Below, piece by piece: positions 32,599 through 41,357 of a stretch of 64,000 nt of DNA (positions within the stretch are counted from its first letter, which is position 1; the number at the start of each line of letters is the position of its first letter). The stretch lies in assembly GCA_016935885.1 (NCBI GenBank), contig JAFGQA010000406.1, forward strand, positions 1-64,000, read 5' to 3'. A program made the translations under genes and the position numbers. The notes under the pieces are model-generated. The model was given only the letters and a program-made list of their open reading frames with translations, had not been told where the DNA came from and searched no databases. The stretch comes from Phycisphaerae bacterium (GTDB lineage Bacteria; Planctomycetota; Phycisphaerae; UBA1845; UTPLA1).

Positions 32599-33300
32599 TC
32601 ATCTCGCGCCACGGCGTGACCGCCGCAACAGCGCGATGCAAGAACTCGCCAAAAGCAACAATGAACCAGGCTCTGGAACGATAATCCGCACACCCAGCTT
32701 CTCTATATACGAGCCGGCCAGACCGTCATCAACGGAGAGAATATTCTCATCCTGTATCTGGAACTTATACACGTCAGTGTACGGGATCGTGATCGTTAGC
32801 TCGCCGTACCATGTGCCCCCATCCTCAGCATCGTACTCATAGACGACCGGAACCGCCTGTGTGATGGGTAAGTGCCAAGCATCGAGTGGGGCAACACGGA
32901 AGTTCGTCTGCACGTTGAAAATGGACGAATCGCTGGGATCCGCGCCCGTGTTCTCCCACAGACCCCATTCCTGAATCGTGACGTCGGTGATCCGCTCGGC
33001 GGGGCCACCAACCGCGTTGCGCACGTCGAGTTTCACCCTGGTGACGTCCGTGATGCTTGTGGGATACGTTGGAGAACTCCGCTCCGCTCTGAAGCCTTCT
33101 ATGCTATCAAACGTGAAGCCCGTGTGGGTGATCGTTGGTGATTTGAACAAATCGATATCGTTGTTTTGGCCCTCGCTCCAGCCGAACCGCGTGTTTGCCC
33201 CTGCCGGGTTGCTCCAAGGGACAGCAGCGGAAGCAGGCAGCTGGACCACACAGACGACAGCCGCCAGAACGGCAATCAACGCACTCCGTTTGTTCATCAT
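32599..33300 (-). CDS. PEP-CTERM sorting-domain protein
   Basis: Product of 233 residues from ATG 33300 (GGAAG 5-9 bases upstream; the adjacent ATG 33297 is equally possible). Signal: SALIAVLAAVVCVVQLPASA. The mature part reads as a choice-of-anchor-type beta-sandwich (NTRFGWSEGQNNDIDLFKSP opening, regular turn motifs). The sorting signal is VPEPGSLLLLASSCIALLRR followed by basic residues. It lies 72 bases upstream of the second PEP-CTERM gene; the two may be co-transcribed. Function is unknown beyond surface location. Confidence 0.85.
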   Translation of the reverse strand: MMNKRSALIAVLAAVVCVVQLPASAAVPWSNPAGANTRFGWSEGQNNDIDLFKSPTITHTGFTFDSIEGFRAERSSPTYPTSITDVTRVKLDVRNAVGGPAERITDVTIQEWGLWENTGADPSDSSIFNVQTNFRVAPLDAWHLPITQAVPVVYEYDAEDGGTWYGELTITIPYTDVYKFQIQDENILSVDDGLAGSYIEKLGVRIIVPEPGSLLLLASSCIALLRRSRRGAR

Positions 33301-33900
33301 GGGACTTCCTTCCACCGCAATGGATATCGCCTTCTGTCTAAATGCCCCTCCGCGTGCGCCTTACCCGTCCTCACCACGCATCCAGGGCGTTCCCTACCAC
33401 TTACAGATCGCAATGTACTGGTTTCCCGGACCTGTGTCAAGGTCAGACGCCGTTCCTTCTGGTTTTTTTTTGAATTCCCCTAACCGCCGTGACCCCGTCA
33501 GCTCGCACGACGAGGAGGCAGCCCCCTTACCGCAGTGCCCCGGCAACGTGTTCGAGCACCCGCGCACGCCAGGAAACTGCCGTAACCAATTGACATGAAT
33601 AATGTTATAGGACCTCCTCGATTCGCGAGGGCGTCCGCGGTCCGCCTCACGGCCCATCTCCGGTCCCCCCGCGCCTCTGCGTTGCCCCGGGCACGCGTCG
33701 CTCCCTGCGCGCCAGACTGCGTCGAGGTCCACCGGCCGCCACAATCAACCGCGGACCTTGTGCGAGCGGTGACTCCGGCCTAGCAGCCCGATCACGTGGG
33801 CCGGATTCACTCCCCGATCGCTCGTAGCGGCACGCGGTGTCCCCTGCTCCGCTCGCGACGCGCCGCATGCGGGCTCTGTCGCTTACGCCCGTGCCCTCCA

Positions 33901-34087
33901 GGTCCGTGCGACTTCGGGCGGCATTCGATTCTGGGTAACACGGGCGGCTTGCCCCGCCCGCACGGCCTCTCCGGTGGGCGCATGGGGCCATGCACACTGG
34001 CAGACAAGCTGCCAGTGCCACCCGCCGCATGGGGGATGCGCATTGGTAGGCGAGTTGCCAGTGGCACTTCCCTGAACTGTCACGGAC
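33901..34087 (-). repeat. 136-bp terminal-inverted-repeat element, inverted and enlarged copy
   Basis: Reads ggtccgtgcgacttcgggcgg at the left and ctgtcacggacc at the right, i.e. the reverse of copies 1-4. It is 187 bp long because an additional block (34028-34070, gcattggtaggcgagttgcc and neighbours) has been duplicated or inserted before the end. Confidence 0.7.
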
Positions 34088-34108
34088 CCGCGACCTCCCG
34101 CGTTCGTA

Positions 34109-34138
34109 TTGCCTTTGCTTGCATCAAGGTGTTAGAAT
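34109..34138 (+). promoter_or_regulatory. Possible promoter for the surface protein gene
   Basis: TTGCCT (34109-34114), 18 bases, TAGAAT (34133-34138). It uses the same TAGAAT box as the promoter at 20460-20488. It lies 115 bases before the ATG. Confidence 0.4.
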
Positions 34139-34252
34139 AGATGGGTTGCGGAGGGTTCGAGCGGAAGCTCGTCGCGGCAAGCCGTTTGGGCGAGTTGGTG
34201 AGCCATCAGGGCCTGCCTCGGCAAGTACGTCAACACGAGGGTGAGGAGTTCC

Positions 34253-35626
34253 ATGTCGCGATCGTGTCTTCCCGCTGTCGTTCTCGCATTCGTGGGGACG
34301 CTTTCGACCCTGACCCACCACGTGCGCGCCCAGTCAAGCGGACCGGACCTCATCACCGGCGACCTCTGGGACAAGATCAACCACTACGGTCCCCATGAAC
34401 TGGGGAGCGGCATGACCGCATACGCCGTAGGCACCAGGGCCTGCAACATGGGCGACGAGGAGGTAGCCTGGACTGGGTATACGAACCAGCACCCTGTCAT
34501 CGCCACACAGCTCTACCGGCTCAAGGACGGGCGCTTCGAGCAGATCGGTATGTCCTGGGCCAGGCACTGCTTCCTCGCCTTGGCCAACGATTTCTGCGAA
34601 CTCGGTTGCATCGTGCCGGACCCCTACACGGGAGACACCCTGGGCGTGGGTTGTTCCCACCCGTCCAATTCGGATCTGAATGGTCTACAGAGCAGGCTTG
34701 GACCGCGCGGTCAGGTCAACGCCTTCACGGGCGACTTCCCGTATCATTTCTCTGAGGTTCCGTATCCGCCACAGTATTACCACGTCGACTACGGGCGTCG
34801 GCTCCGAGCGCACGATGCCGATCTGGATCCTGAGCAGGAAGGTGGGGGAGACCTGTTCATGGAGGTCCAGCAGATTGCCGCGGACGATGCACTGGCCGGC
34901 AACGGGACGAACAATGTGTCCTACCGTCCCGTGACGAGCGAGCCCGGTGGTGACATGTATGTGCTGAGCTGGAGCGGCTCCGTCGTCGAGCAGACACCTG
35001 CCATCTGTGCCTGGAAGGTGCAGGACGATTCGGTCCAGGAGACCTTCGTGCAAATACCCAACGAAGGGCTTCTCATTCTCGCCGCCAAGGTGACCCATCT
35101 GGGCGACGAACTGTGGCACTATGAATACGCGTTGTACAACATGAATTCGGACCGATCGGGGCAATCCTTCATTGTGCCACTGTCCCTGGGCACCTCGGTT
35201 GCAAACGTCGGCTTCCACGATGAGGATCATCACAGTTCCGATGGCGATCCTTATGTACCCGGGAGTTTCAGCACCACCGATTGGGTCCCTACGGTCGGCC
35301 CCATGCAGGTAGCCTGGGCGACGGATACATACGACACGGACATTCAGGCGAACGCCCTGCGGTGGGGGACGTTGTACAACTTCCGGTTTGACGCCGACGC
35401 GCCACCGAAATCCGGCGAGGTAACCATCGGCCTGTTCAAGCCTGGCACGCCTTCGCAGGTCTCGGCGACCACGCTGGTCCCAGACTCGTGGCCACCTGTG
35501 AATCCTTCCACCGACATCCCCGCCACCTTGTCCGGAGCACGAGCGGTTCTGGTGTTCCTGTTCCTGGCCGTGGGGGCGGCTCTCCTCCGTCGTCGCCGCA
35601 CGCGGCCGGAGCCCGCAAAGGCTTAA
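34253..35626 (+). CDS. Conserved secreted protein with C-terminal membrane anchor
   Basis: Product of 457 residues; AGGAG lies 4 bases before ATG 34253. A signal peptide (CLPAVVLAFVGTLSTLTHHV) leads to a domain with GTRACNMGDEEVAWTGYTNQ and HPVIATQLYRLKDGRFEQIG and then MSWARHCFLAL. This pattern is common in planctomycete secreted proteins of unknown role. The C-terminus is a hydrophobic helix and an Arg cluster (AVLVFLFLAVGAALLRRRR), similar to a sorting or anchoring signal but without the PEP motif. No enzymatic motif was recognised. It stands alone between intergenic regions. Confidence 0.7.
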   Translation: MSRSCLPAVVLAFVGTLSTLTHHVRAQSSGPDLITGDLWDKINHYGPHELGSGMTAYAVGTRACNMGDEEVAWTGYTNQHPVIATQLYRLKDGRFEQIGMSWARHCFLALANDFCELGCIVPDPYTGDTLGVGCSHPSNSDLNGLQSRLGPRGQVNAFTGDFPYHFSEVPYPPQYYHVDYGRRLRAHDADLDPEQEGGGDLFMEVQQIAADDALAGNGTNNVSYRPVTSEPGGDMYVLSWSGSVVEQTPAICAWKVQDDSVQETFVQIPNEGLLILAAKVTHLGDELWHYEYALYNMNSDRSGQSFIVPLSLGTSVANVGFHDEDHHSSDGDPYVPGSFSTTDWVPTVGPMQVAWATDTYDTDIQANALRWGTLYNFRFDADAPPKSGEVTIGLFKPGTPSQVSATTLVPDSWPPVNPSTDIPATLSGARAVLVFLFLAVGAALLRRRRTRPEPAKA

Positions 35627-35846
35627 CTTCGCTTCTGCCGTTCCTGTTACGCCGATTCGCGGGCATCATCAGGCGTGCCGAAGTCGGGGGAATTCCACCA
35701 TCGCGAACATGGCGAACATCGTCGGCGATGTGTAGTCCCGTAAGCTCGGGTGTGCGGGCCAATGTGTGATCGCTCCAGAGCAGCGAAACACCGTGAGTCG
35801 GTCCAGCCGATGCGCCGCTTCACCGTCGAGCCACGAGGCAGCGAGT

Positions 35847-36254
35847 CTACCCGTTGACGTGTACGAGCAGACGCCGCGTTGAGCCGTGGTGACGGTGTTC
35901 CCATAGATAGATGCCTTGCCACGTGCCCAGACCGAGCCGGCCGTCGACGATCGGGATCGACAATGACGGCGCCGTCAAGGCGGCCTTGATATGCGAGGGC
36001 ATGTCGTCGGCGCCCTCGGCGGTGTGGGTATAGAGCGGGTCATCCTCCGGCACGAGTCGATCCAGCCGTGCCTCCAGGTCCCGCCGCGCCGATGGGTCGG
36101 CGTTCTCCTGAATGATCAGGCTCGCCGACGTGTGCTGCACGATGACGGTGCAGAGCCCCTCGCGGCAGCGGGCCTCGCGTACGACGGCTTGGACGTCGGC
36201 GGTGATCTCGCATAACCCCTGCCCGCGGGTTCGAACGCTAATCCGACTGGTCAT
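35847..36254 (-). CDS. YjbQ/UPF0047 family protein
   Basis: Product of 135 residues covering the whole family: TADVQAVVREA, TVIVQHTSASLIIQENADP, EGADDMPSHIKAAL, RLGLGTWQGIYLWEHR. Members fold as a compact trimer with conserved His and Asp/Glu residues; some have weak thiamine-phosphate synthase activity in E. coli tests, but the true role is not settled. It stands alone with no conserved neighbours. Confidence 0.9.
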   Translation of the reverse strand: MTSRISVRTRGQGLCEITADVQAVVREARCREGLCTVIVQHTSASLIIQENADPSARRDLEARLDRLVPEDDPLYTHTAEGADDMPSHIKAALTAPSLSIPIVDGRLGLGTWQGIYLWEHRHHGSTRRLLVHVNG

Positions 36255-36410
36255 TCTCTCGACCTCGTATACTCGGTTGTGGGCGGTCGGTCAGTGCCCT
36301 GGCGGTGTCACGCGGAACAGAGTGATCGAACAACTGCCTGACTCCCGTCAAGACGTCTGTGTTGCTCAGCAAGTGCTCGGAATCCCTCTTATCGTAGCAC
36401 GCGAGGCGAG

Positions 36411-36470
36411 TGGATGCCCCACGGGTAAGCTCCGCCGCCGCTGGCGGCTCCGCTTGCCCATACAATCCCG
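36411..36470 (+). repeat. 60-bp repeat shared with 41963-42023
   Basis: Contains tggatgcccc, acgggtaagctccgccgccg and ctggcggctccgcttgccca. The second copy at 41963-42023 differs at only a handful of positions. The core gccgccgctggcggc is palindromic. Confidence 0.7.
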
Positions 36471-36605
36471 CTGAACACATGCGGCATCCGTGGGCCCGCG
36501 TCCGGCGCGGATGTCTCCTGCGCCTTCGGCGCTGCTTACACGACAGTGGCACGCGGCCAGCCTCGCGGCGATTGCGGCGTCTGGAGTCGCGCAGGAATCA
36601 CGCAG

Positions 36606-36742
36606 ACGGTTGACCTGCCTGCCCGCGGGCAGGTCCGCCAAACGGCAAGCCAACGAACCAGCCAAACGGCGCAAGCGGCAGGCGCAGCGCGTAAACGGTT
36701 GGCCCGCCTGCCTGCGGGCAGGTCCGCCAAACGGCAAGCCAG
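36606..36742 (+). repeat. Pair of 48-bp direct repeats
   Basis: 36606-36653 and 36695-36742 share acggttg, the palindrome cctgcc-cgcgggcagg, and ccgccaaacggcaagcc, with only about five mismatches. Between them lies a decayed middle copy (aaacggcgcaagcggcagg). A related inverted copy is at 2607-2651. Confidence 0.75.
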
Positions 36743-36801
36743 CAAGTGAGCAGCAAGGCAGCCAAGCGGCACAGTCTCTCGTGTCGCGCCTGCGCGATGC
36801 C

Positions 36802-38403
36802 TTATTGCTTTTTGAAGCCCAGCATGATCGCTGCGTTGCCGGTCGGCGCCTCCGCGGTGATGTCAATCTTGTACGAGGCCACCGTCACGGTGCCGGAATC
36901 CGTTTCCACCGTCGTGGGGAAGATTTCCTTGGGCAGCGTGACGGTGTAGGTGCTCGCCGCCGAAAGCGTCAGGTCGCTGTTCGCCACGACGAAGGTCCCT
37001 CGTTCGCTTTCGAAGCCCGTCGGCGACGTCGCCCAGGTGGCGGCGGCATCCATTTCCCCGTTTAGCTGTCGCCCGTCTCCTTCGGCCTCGTAGAAGATCT
37101 GGAAGGTGTAGTCGCAGCCGGTCAAGTACGCGCCGGTCTCATCCGGCGGCGGGTTGAAGACCAGGACAAGGTCCTGGGTGCCGTCGAACAGAATCGGCTT
37201 TTCGGGCGTGCCGTTGACCGTGGCGTCCGTGACGTCGAAGTCGGTCAGCGTGCCGGAAACGCCGTACTGGAGCAGCTTCGGGATGTTCTTGAAGACGTAG
37301 TTGATCATCCGCGCGTGCTGTTCGGTGGTGCCGTCGTCGAAGGAGACCTCGGCGGTGAAGGTGTCGCCGGCGTCCATCTCGTCGTTCGGCCGGACGAACG
37401 CCTCGAACCGGTCGGTGACCTCGTCGAACGCATAGTCGATGCTCGCCCAATTGGTGTGGGCCAGGCCGTGCTCGCTGTCGTCGGTCTTGTCCGCATCCGG
37501 CAGGTAGGTCGGCCCCGGGGTCTCGAGCAACTCGACGGCGGTGATACTGCGCGTGGCGCCCGGTTCCATCATCGCTTCGAAGGTGATGACGGTGTCGGTC
37601 GACAGGGCGGCGCTGATCTCCGCATCGCTCCCGCTGTAGTATGTTTCAGCCTGCTCGGCGCTGATCTTCAGGTTCATGAAGAAGTTGACGCGAACATCCG
37701 CCGGAGCACCGCTGCCGGCCCCGTCGCCGTCAAAATCATCGACGATGCCATCCCCGTCGTCGTCCGCGTCGAGCATGTCGATCAGGCCGTCCTCGTCCTT
37801 GTCGGTGCCCCGCTGCGCGTCCGACTGCCCGCGGGCCTCGTCGCCCTTGCCGACAGAGGCAAGGCCCACCGGGATGCCGTTGCCATCAAGCCGCACGGAC
37901 AGGTCCGAATCGACCAGGTCCGCCACGTCCCCGTCGCTGCCTGGATTCAGGGCTTGTTGATCCGGATTGGCCGGGAGGTTGATTGTGCCGAGGTTCGCGT
38001 CTCGGTCCATTGCCAAACCGGTCAGTCCTTCGCCGTCCGCCGTCCCAAACAGAACCGGACCGACCGCTCGTCCGTCTGACCCGAGAATGGTGACCATGAA
38101 GGAGTTGCCAGTCTCGGAGGCGGGGATGTCGAGTTCGAAACTGCCCGATGCGTCGGTTTCGGCGCGATAGATCTCGCCTGTTTCATCGCTCTGCGCTATC
38201 ACGGCGTAGCCCTCATCCACGGCACGCTCCTGCGAGCCGGCCTTGACTCTTGCCGCATCGGGGGCCTTGATCTGCCCCGATAGCACGGTTCCGCCGGAAC
38301 CGCCATCGCCCGGTCCACCCGGGAGACCCGCGTCGCAACTGAAGACCGCACCGATAACCGCCAGGCACAATCCAACGACAAGGCAGCGCGTTCGCAAAGA
38401 CAT
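36802..38403 (-). CDS. Lipoprotein with Ca-binding thrombospondin-type-3-like segment
   Basis: Product of 533 residues from ATG 38403 (GGAAG 9 bases upstream). A signal peptide with lipobox (GAVFSC, residue 23) gives a lipid-anchored protein. Then come a Gly-rich linker, an Ig/carboxypeptidase-regulatory-like beta domain (residues 40-130), and an Asp-rich segment near 200-235 (GTDKDEDGLIDMLDADDDGD) resembling thrombospondin type 3 repeats that bind calcium. A large beta-rich C-terminal part of unknown family follows. It ends AAIMLGFKKQ, close to repeat-rich intergenic DNA. The likely role is surface display or binding; no enzyme motif is seen. Confidence 0.7.
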   Translation of the reverse strand: MSLRTRCLVVGLCLAVIGAVFSCDAGLPGGPGDGGSGGTVLSGQIKAPDAARVKAGSQERAVDEGYAVIAQSDETGEIYRAETDASGSFELDIPASETGNSFMVTILGSDGRAVGPVLFGTADGEGLTGLAMDRDANLGTINLPANPDQQALNPGSDGDVADLVDSDLSVRLDGNGIPVGLASVGKGDEARGQSDAQRGTDKDEDGLIDMLDADDDGDGIVDDFDGDGAGSGAPADVRVNFFMNLKISAEQAETYYSGSDAEISAALSTDTVITFEAMMEPGATRSITAVELLETPGPTYLPDADKTDDSEHGLAHTNWASIDYAFDEVTDRFEAFVRPNDEMDAGDTFTAEVSFDDGTTEQHARMINYVFKNIPKLLQYGVSGTLTDFDVTDATVNGTPEKPILFDGTQDLVLVFNPPPDETGAYLTGCDYTFQIFYEAEGDGRQLNGEMDAAATWATSPTGFESERGTFVVANSDLTLSAASTYTVTLPKEIFPTTVETDSGTVTVASYKIDITAEAPTGNAAIMLGFKKQ

Positions 38404-38673
38404 GATGGTGCTTCCTTTCCACTCGGCGAAATGTGAAGCGTTCTGAGAGAGAGACGAGTTGTGCTTGAGCCGACTGCGCGACAAGCACGATGGGTGCTTC
38501 CACCCCCCGCGCATCGGCCGGAGCGGCGTGTGACTTGACTCAGAAGACGCCTTCTTGTCGTCGTCGGTCCAACGCCCGAGCGGCCGGAAAGCGGCCTGTC
38601 TGCGCTCCTGAGTGCAGCGAGCCGGATATCGGGCGGGAGAGGTCGGTGGCGAGTTGTGTCAACGCCTATTCGG

Positions 38674-39357
38674 TCACGGTTGTCGCAGCAGCGCCGTCAG
38701 CCCGTTGAGGTCTTCGAATTCGTAGTCCGGCTCCTCGGTACCGATATCGTGAATTCGGTGCGTCCGATTCAGCCAGCCGCTTCGGATGCCGGCGGCGATG
38801 GCGCCACCTACGTCGCTGTGCAGCGAGTCGCCGACGTGGATGACGCGGTCTCGGCGCCAGCCAGTCTTCATCAGCGCTGCCTCGAATATCCGTGGGTCGG
38901 GCTTGTAGAACCGGGCCTCCTCGGACGTGACCAGGTCGTGTACTTTGACGCTGTGCTTGGCCAAGGCCGCCTCGGCATCGGCGTGATCGGCATTGGAGAC
39001 GATGCAGATCGGTATGTTGAAGCCGTCCAGAAACGCCTTCGCTTCGGGCTGTAGCGGCGGATTCTGCCAGTACTCCACGAGCATCCTGACGTATGGAATG
39101 GGATCCACCTCGGCGCCGAGTTCCGCCATCGTCTCGACAAGCGTCTTCACCTCCAAGTCGAACAGTGTCAGAAACCTGTCACCATTGATGGACTCGAGTG
39201 CCGACAGGAATCGCTCACCCCAGATGATGCTGAGCTGACCTGCCGTGAGGGAGACGCCGGCGTCCTTGACGATGCAGCCGCAGGTCCGCTCGACGGCCTC
39301 GCGGTCGCCCGTCGTTAGCGTCCCGTACAGGTCCATTAAGATCCCGTCCAGTTCCAT
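38674..39357 (-). CDS. HAD-superfamily hydrolase
   Basis: Product of 227 residues; GAGGAAG lies 8 bases before ATG 39357. HAD motif I is DLYGTLTTGD (nucleophile Asp, second position Tyr as in the haloacid dehalogenase/YjjG group). Motif II is ICIVSNADH, motif III Lys is in FYKPDP, and motif IV is VIHVGDSLHSDVGGA. A four-helix cap lies between motifs I and II. It probably acts on a small phosphorylated metabolite; the substrate is unknown. Confidence 0.85.
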   Translation of the reverse strand: MELDGILMDLYGTLTTGDREAVERTCGCIVKDAGVSLTAGQLSIIWGERFLSALESINGDRFLTLFDLEVKTLVETMAELGAEVDPIPYVRMLVEYWQNPPLQPEAKAFLDGFNIPICIVSNADHADAEAALAKHSVKVHDLVTSEEARFYKPDPRIFEAALMKTGWRRDRVIHVGDSLHSDVGGAIAAGIRSGWLNRTHRIHDIGTEEPDYEFEDLNGLTALLRQP

Positions 39358-39479
39358 CGCGTTCTTCCTCGTACCGGCCACAGGAAGACCATGCCGATTC
39401 GCCCGGTTCGTCATCGGTCCGCCAAACGGCCAAGCCGCGGTGGGTCAGGCAATCGCCGCCTCGACAGACTGAAACGTGG

Positions 39480-39527
39480 CCACTGCCTCCAACAAAGACC
39501 AGTATCACTGCTTCCAACAAAGATCAG
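39480..39527 (+). repeat. Short direct repeat pair
   Basis: actgc-tccaacaaaga-cag occurs at 39480-39498 and again at 39508-39527, with two mismatches. Just before it lies a ccgccaaacggccaagcc word (39420-39437). Confidence 0.5.
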
Positions 39528-39582
39528 CGCCGCGTCTCCATCCTCGCGGCGATTCCATCGGAATGCAACCGCCGATCACTTG

Positions 39583-41223
39583 CTACTTGCCGACGCAGAA
39601 CCGGGAGAAAATCCGACCGAGCATGTCCTCGGTTTGTTCCTCACCCACGAGCATCCCGAGCGCACGCGACGCTGTACGCAGTTCCTCGGCCACGAGTTCG
39701 GCGTCATCCAGGCTATCGTCACGGCCGGCGGCCAGATCGATGGCGTTCTCCAGGGCGCCAATGGCCTGCTGCAAGGCTTCGCGGTGCTCGGCCATCAGCG
39801 CGATGGCCGCATCGTGAACGTCGACCGGCCGACCTTCCAGCGCGCGCCGGATGGCGTTCTTCAAAACGTCGCAGCCCGTGCCAGTCGCGGCGCTGGTCGC
39901 ACAGACGGGCAGGTGCCAGGAGGACGCCAGCTCCTCCACGGCGGCCGCCTGATGTTCATGCGAGGCAAGATCGCACTTGTTGGCGACGAGGATACCGGGG
40001 GCTTCGATCTTAGTGGAACGAGCGTCGCAGGCATTCCTGATGTCAATCACGTGCAGAATCAGGTCGGCGTCCTCGATCGCCCGACGCACGGCGACCTGAG
40101 TCCTGGCGTCCAGTTCGGTCCTGGCCTCCTCGATGCCGGCGACGTCGACCAGCAAGCACTCCGTCTCGCCAATCGTCAGCGGCGCGGAGAGGATGTCGCG
40201 CGTGGTGCCTGCCACCGGGGCACAGATCGCCCTGTCCAGTCCCGTCAGGACGTTGAGCAGGCTGGATTTGCCAACATTAGGCGGGCCGACAAGGAGGACG
40301 CGCGGAAGCTGCCCCCAACGCTCGGCGAGCAGACCGGCTGCCGCGGTGGCCTTCAAGGCCTTGCACACCATGCCGAGACGGTCGAGAAGCTGCGTGGGCG
40401 TGATGAACTCGATCGGCTCGTCGGAGAAATCGAGCGCACCCTCGACCAGCGAAAGCAGATCGGCCAATTCCTCGCGGGCGGCATAGGCGGCCTTGCCCAA
40501 GGCGCCGTGCAGCAACCGCTGGGCGGCCTGGAGCTGGTGATCGGAGCGGGCGGCAATCAGCCCGGCGATGGCGTGCACCTGCGACAGATCGAAGGCTCCC
40601 GCGAGGTAGGCCCGAGCCGTGAACTCGCCCGGCTCGGCACGGCGGGCCCCGGCTGCCAGACATGCTTCTACTGTCATGGCAAGCACGCCCGGCGCGCCGA
40701 GCAGGTGCAACTCGACCACGTCCTCGCGCGTGTAGCTGCGCGGGGCACGGAACAGGTAAACGGCAGCGGGTAGCGTGACATCATCCAGCCTAACGGTGCC
40801 GTGAGTATACTGGGGGACTACTCCAGAACCTCCTGTACTACTAATGATTGGGATCTTCGCGTCTCGCGAAGAAACCTGTGGCACCGGCGTCTCGCCGGTG
40901 GGGTCACGGGCGGGACGCCCGTGCCACACTTTGGTTGCGGCCGGAGGCCGCGCTGTGGCATGGGGGTCTGGCCTGTGACGTAACACCGGCGGGACGCCGG
41001 TGCCACAGTCCCCGGTGACACAGTTCCCGGTGACACCGTTCCCCGTGACACCGTTCTGAGACGGGCTCGCGCCCTTGGTGAGACCCGCCGATGTGGTCCC
41101 GTCGTCGGGCGTAAAAAGCCGGCCGGCGATCCGGATCGCATCGGGACCACTGAGCCGCACAATCCCGCGGAGAGCGGGGCCAAGTGGCGAGCTGATGGCG
41201 ACGATGGTGTCGTCGAGGTTCAT
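39583..41223 (-). CDS. mnmE: tRNA modification GTPase MnmE with in-frame repeat insertion
   Basis: With MnmG it makes 5-substituted wobble uridines in tRNA. Product of 546 residues against about 455 for the family. N-terminal folate-binding domain (TIVAISSPLGPALRGIVRLS). G-domain: G1 GPPNVGKSSLLN, G2 AGTTRD, G3 DVAG (usually DTAG), G4 NKCD; the C-terminus ends FCVGK with the catalytic Cys. The extra length lies at about residues 45-130, between RLFTPDDG and YTHGTVRL, and is encoded by the 86-bp double hairpin (40866-40951), a further hairpin and a 15-bp tandem repeat (41005-41056). All catalytic motifs are intact. The start ATG 41223 fits the family N-terminus; no clear ribosome site. Confidence 0.93.
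   Translation of the reverse strand: MNLDDTIVAISSPLGPALRGIVRLSGPDAIRIAGRLFTPDDGTTSAGLTKGASPSQNGVTGNGVTGNCVTGDCGTGVPPVLRHRPDPHATARPPAATKVWHGRPARDPTGETPVPQVSSRDAKIPIISSTGGSGVVPQYTHGTVRLDDVTLPAAVYLFRAPRSYTREDVVELHLLGAPGVLAMTVEACLAAGARRAEPGEFTARAYLAGAFDLSQVHAIAGLIAARSDHQLQAAQRLLHGALGKAAYAAREELADLLSLVEGALDFSDEPIEFITPTQLLDRLGMVCKALKATAAAGLLAERWGQLPRVLLVGPPNVGKSSLLNVLTGLDRAICAPVAGTTRDILSAPLTIGETECLLVDVAGIEEARTELDARTQVAVRRAIEDADLILHVIDIRNACDARSTKIEAPGILVANKCDLASHEHQAAAVEELASSWHLPVCATSAATGTGCDVLKNAIRRALEGRPVDVHDAAIALMAEHREALQQAIGALENAIDLAAGRDDSLDDAELVAEELRTASRALGMLVGEEQTEDMLGRIFSRFCVGK
40866..40951 (-). repeat. 86-bp double-hairpin element inside mnmE
   Basis: Same element as 13085-13170 (about 77 of 86 bases identical, no gaps). 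Here it lies antisense to the coding strand, while at 13085 it lies sense, yet both are read through without a stop. Second stem: cacgggcgggacgcccgtg, versus cacaggcgggacgcctgtg in the other copy. Confidence 0.78.
40975..41013. repeat. Single hairpin of the 'GCCACAG' family within mnmE
   Basis: gtgacgtaacaccggcgggacgccggtgccacag in outline. A similar unit in reverse orientation is at 44092-44124 (ccggcgtcccgcgg...gttacgttacagg). It forms the middle part of the MnmE insertion. Confidence 0.55.
41005..41056 (-). repeat. 15-bp tandem repeat within mnmE
   Basis: Units acagtccccggtgac, acagttcccggtgac, accgttccccgtgac and a partial fourth. On the coding strand they give the repeated peptide VTGN(G/C). 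A unit of 15 bp keeps the frame whatever the copy number. Confidence 0.75.
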
Positions 41224-41357
41224 AGATTGCATTTGAGACAGCGCCGTGACCGTTCGGGACAAGAACGCCGCGGTGAAGCCGACCGTGTCCCCGAGTGTGC
41301 CGCGATGGACGGCTGTGCGCCCCGCGCGCGGGCCAAGCAGCAGCCGAGCCCGCCACG

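Larger units (their letters stand above)
33301..34252. other. Long intergenic region between divergent surface-protein genes
   Basis: About 950 bases with no credible gene. It contains an inverted, enlarged copy of the 136-bp element (33901-34087) and a probable promoter (34109-34138) for the next gene. A TTGACA at 33590-33595 has no -10 box at the right spacing. The rest (33301-33900) shows no recognisable structure. Confidence 0.5.
36255..36801. other. Intergenic repeat-rich region
   Basis: No gene. It holds a copy of the 60-bp 'AAGCTCCGCCGCCGC' repeat (36411-36470) and two 48-bp direct repeats (36606-36653 and 36695-36742). The end of the region borders the stop of the lipoprotein gene 36802-38403. 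Confidence 0.5.

Noticed and set aside
33590..33610. TTGACA with nearby TTATAG as a promoter
   Set aside because: The two boxes are only 9 bases apart, so they cannot form a sigma-70 promoter.
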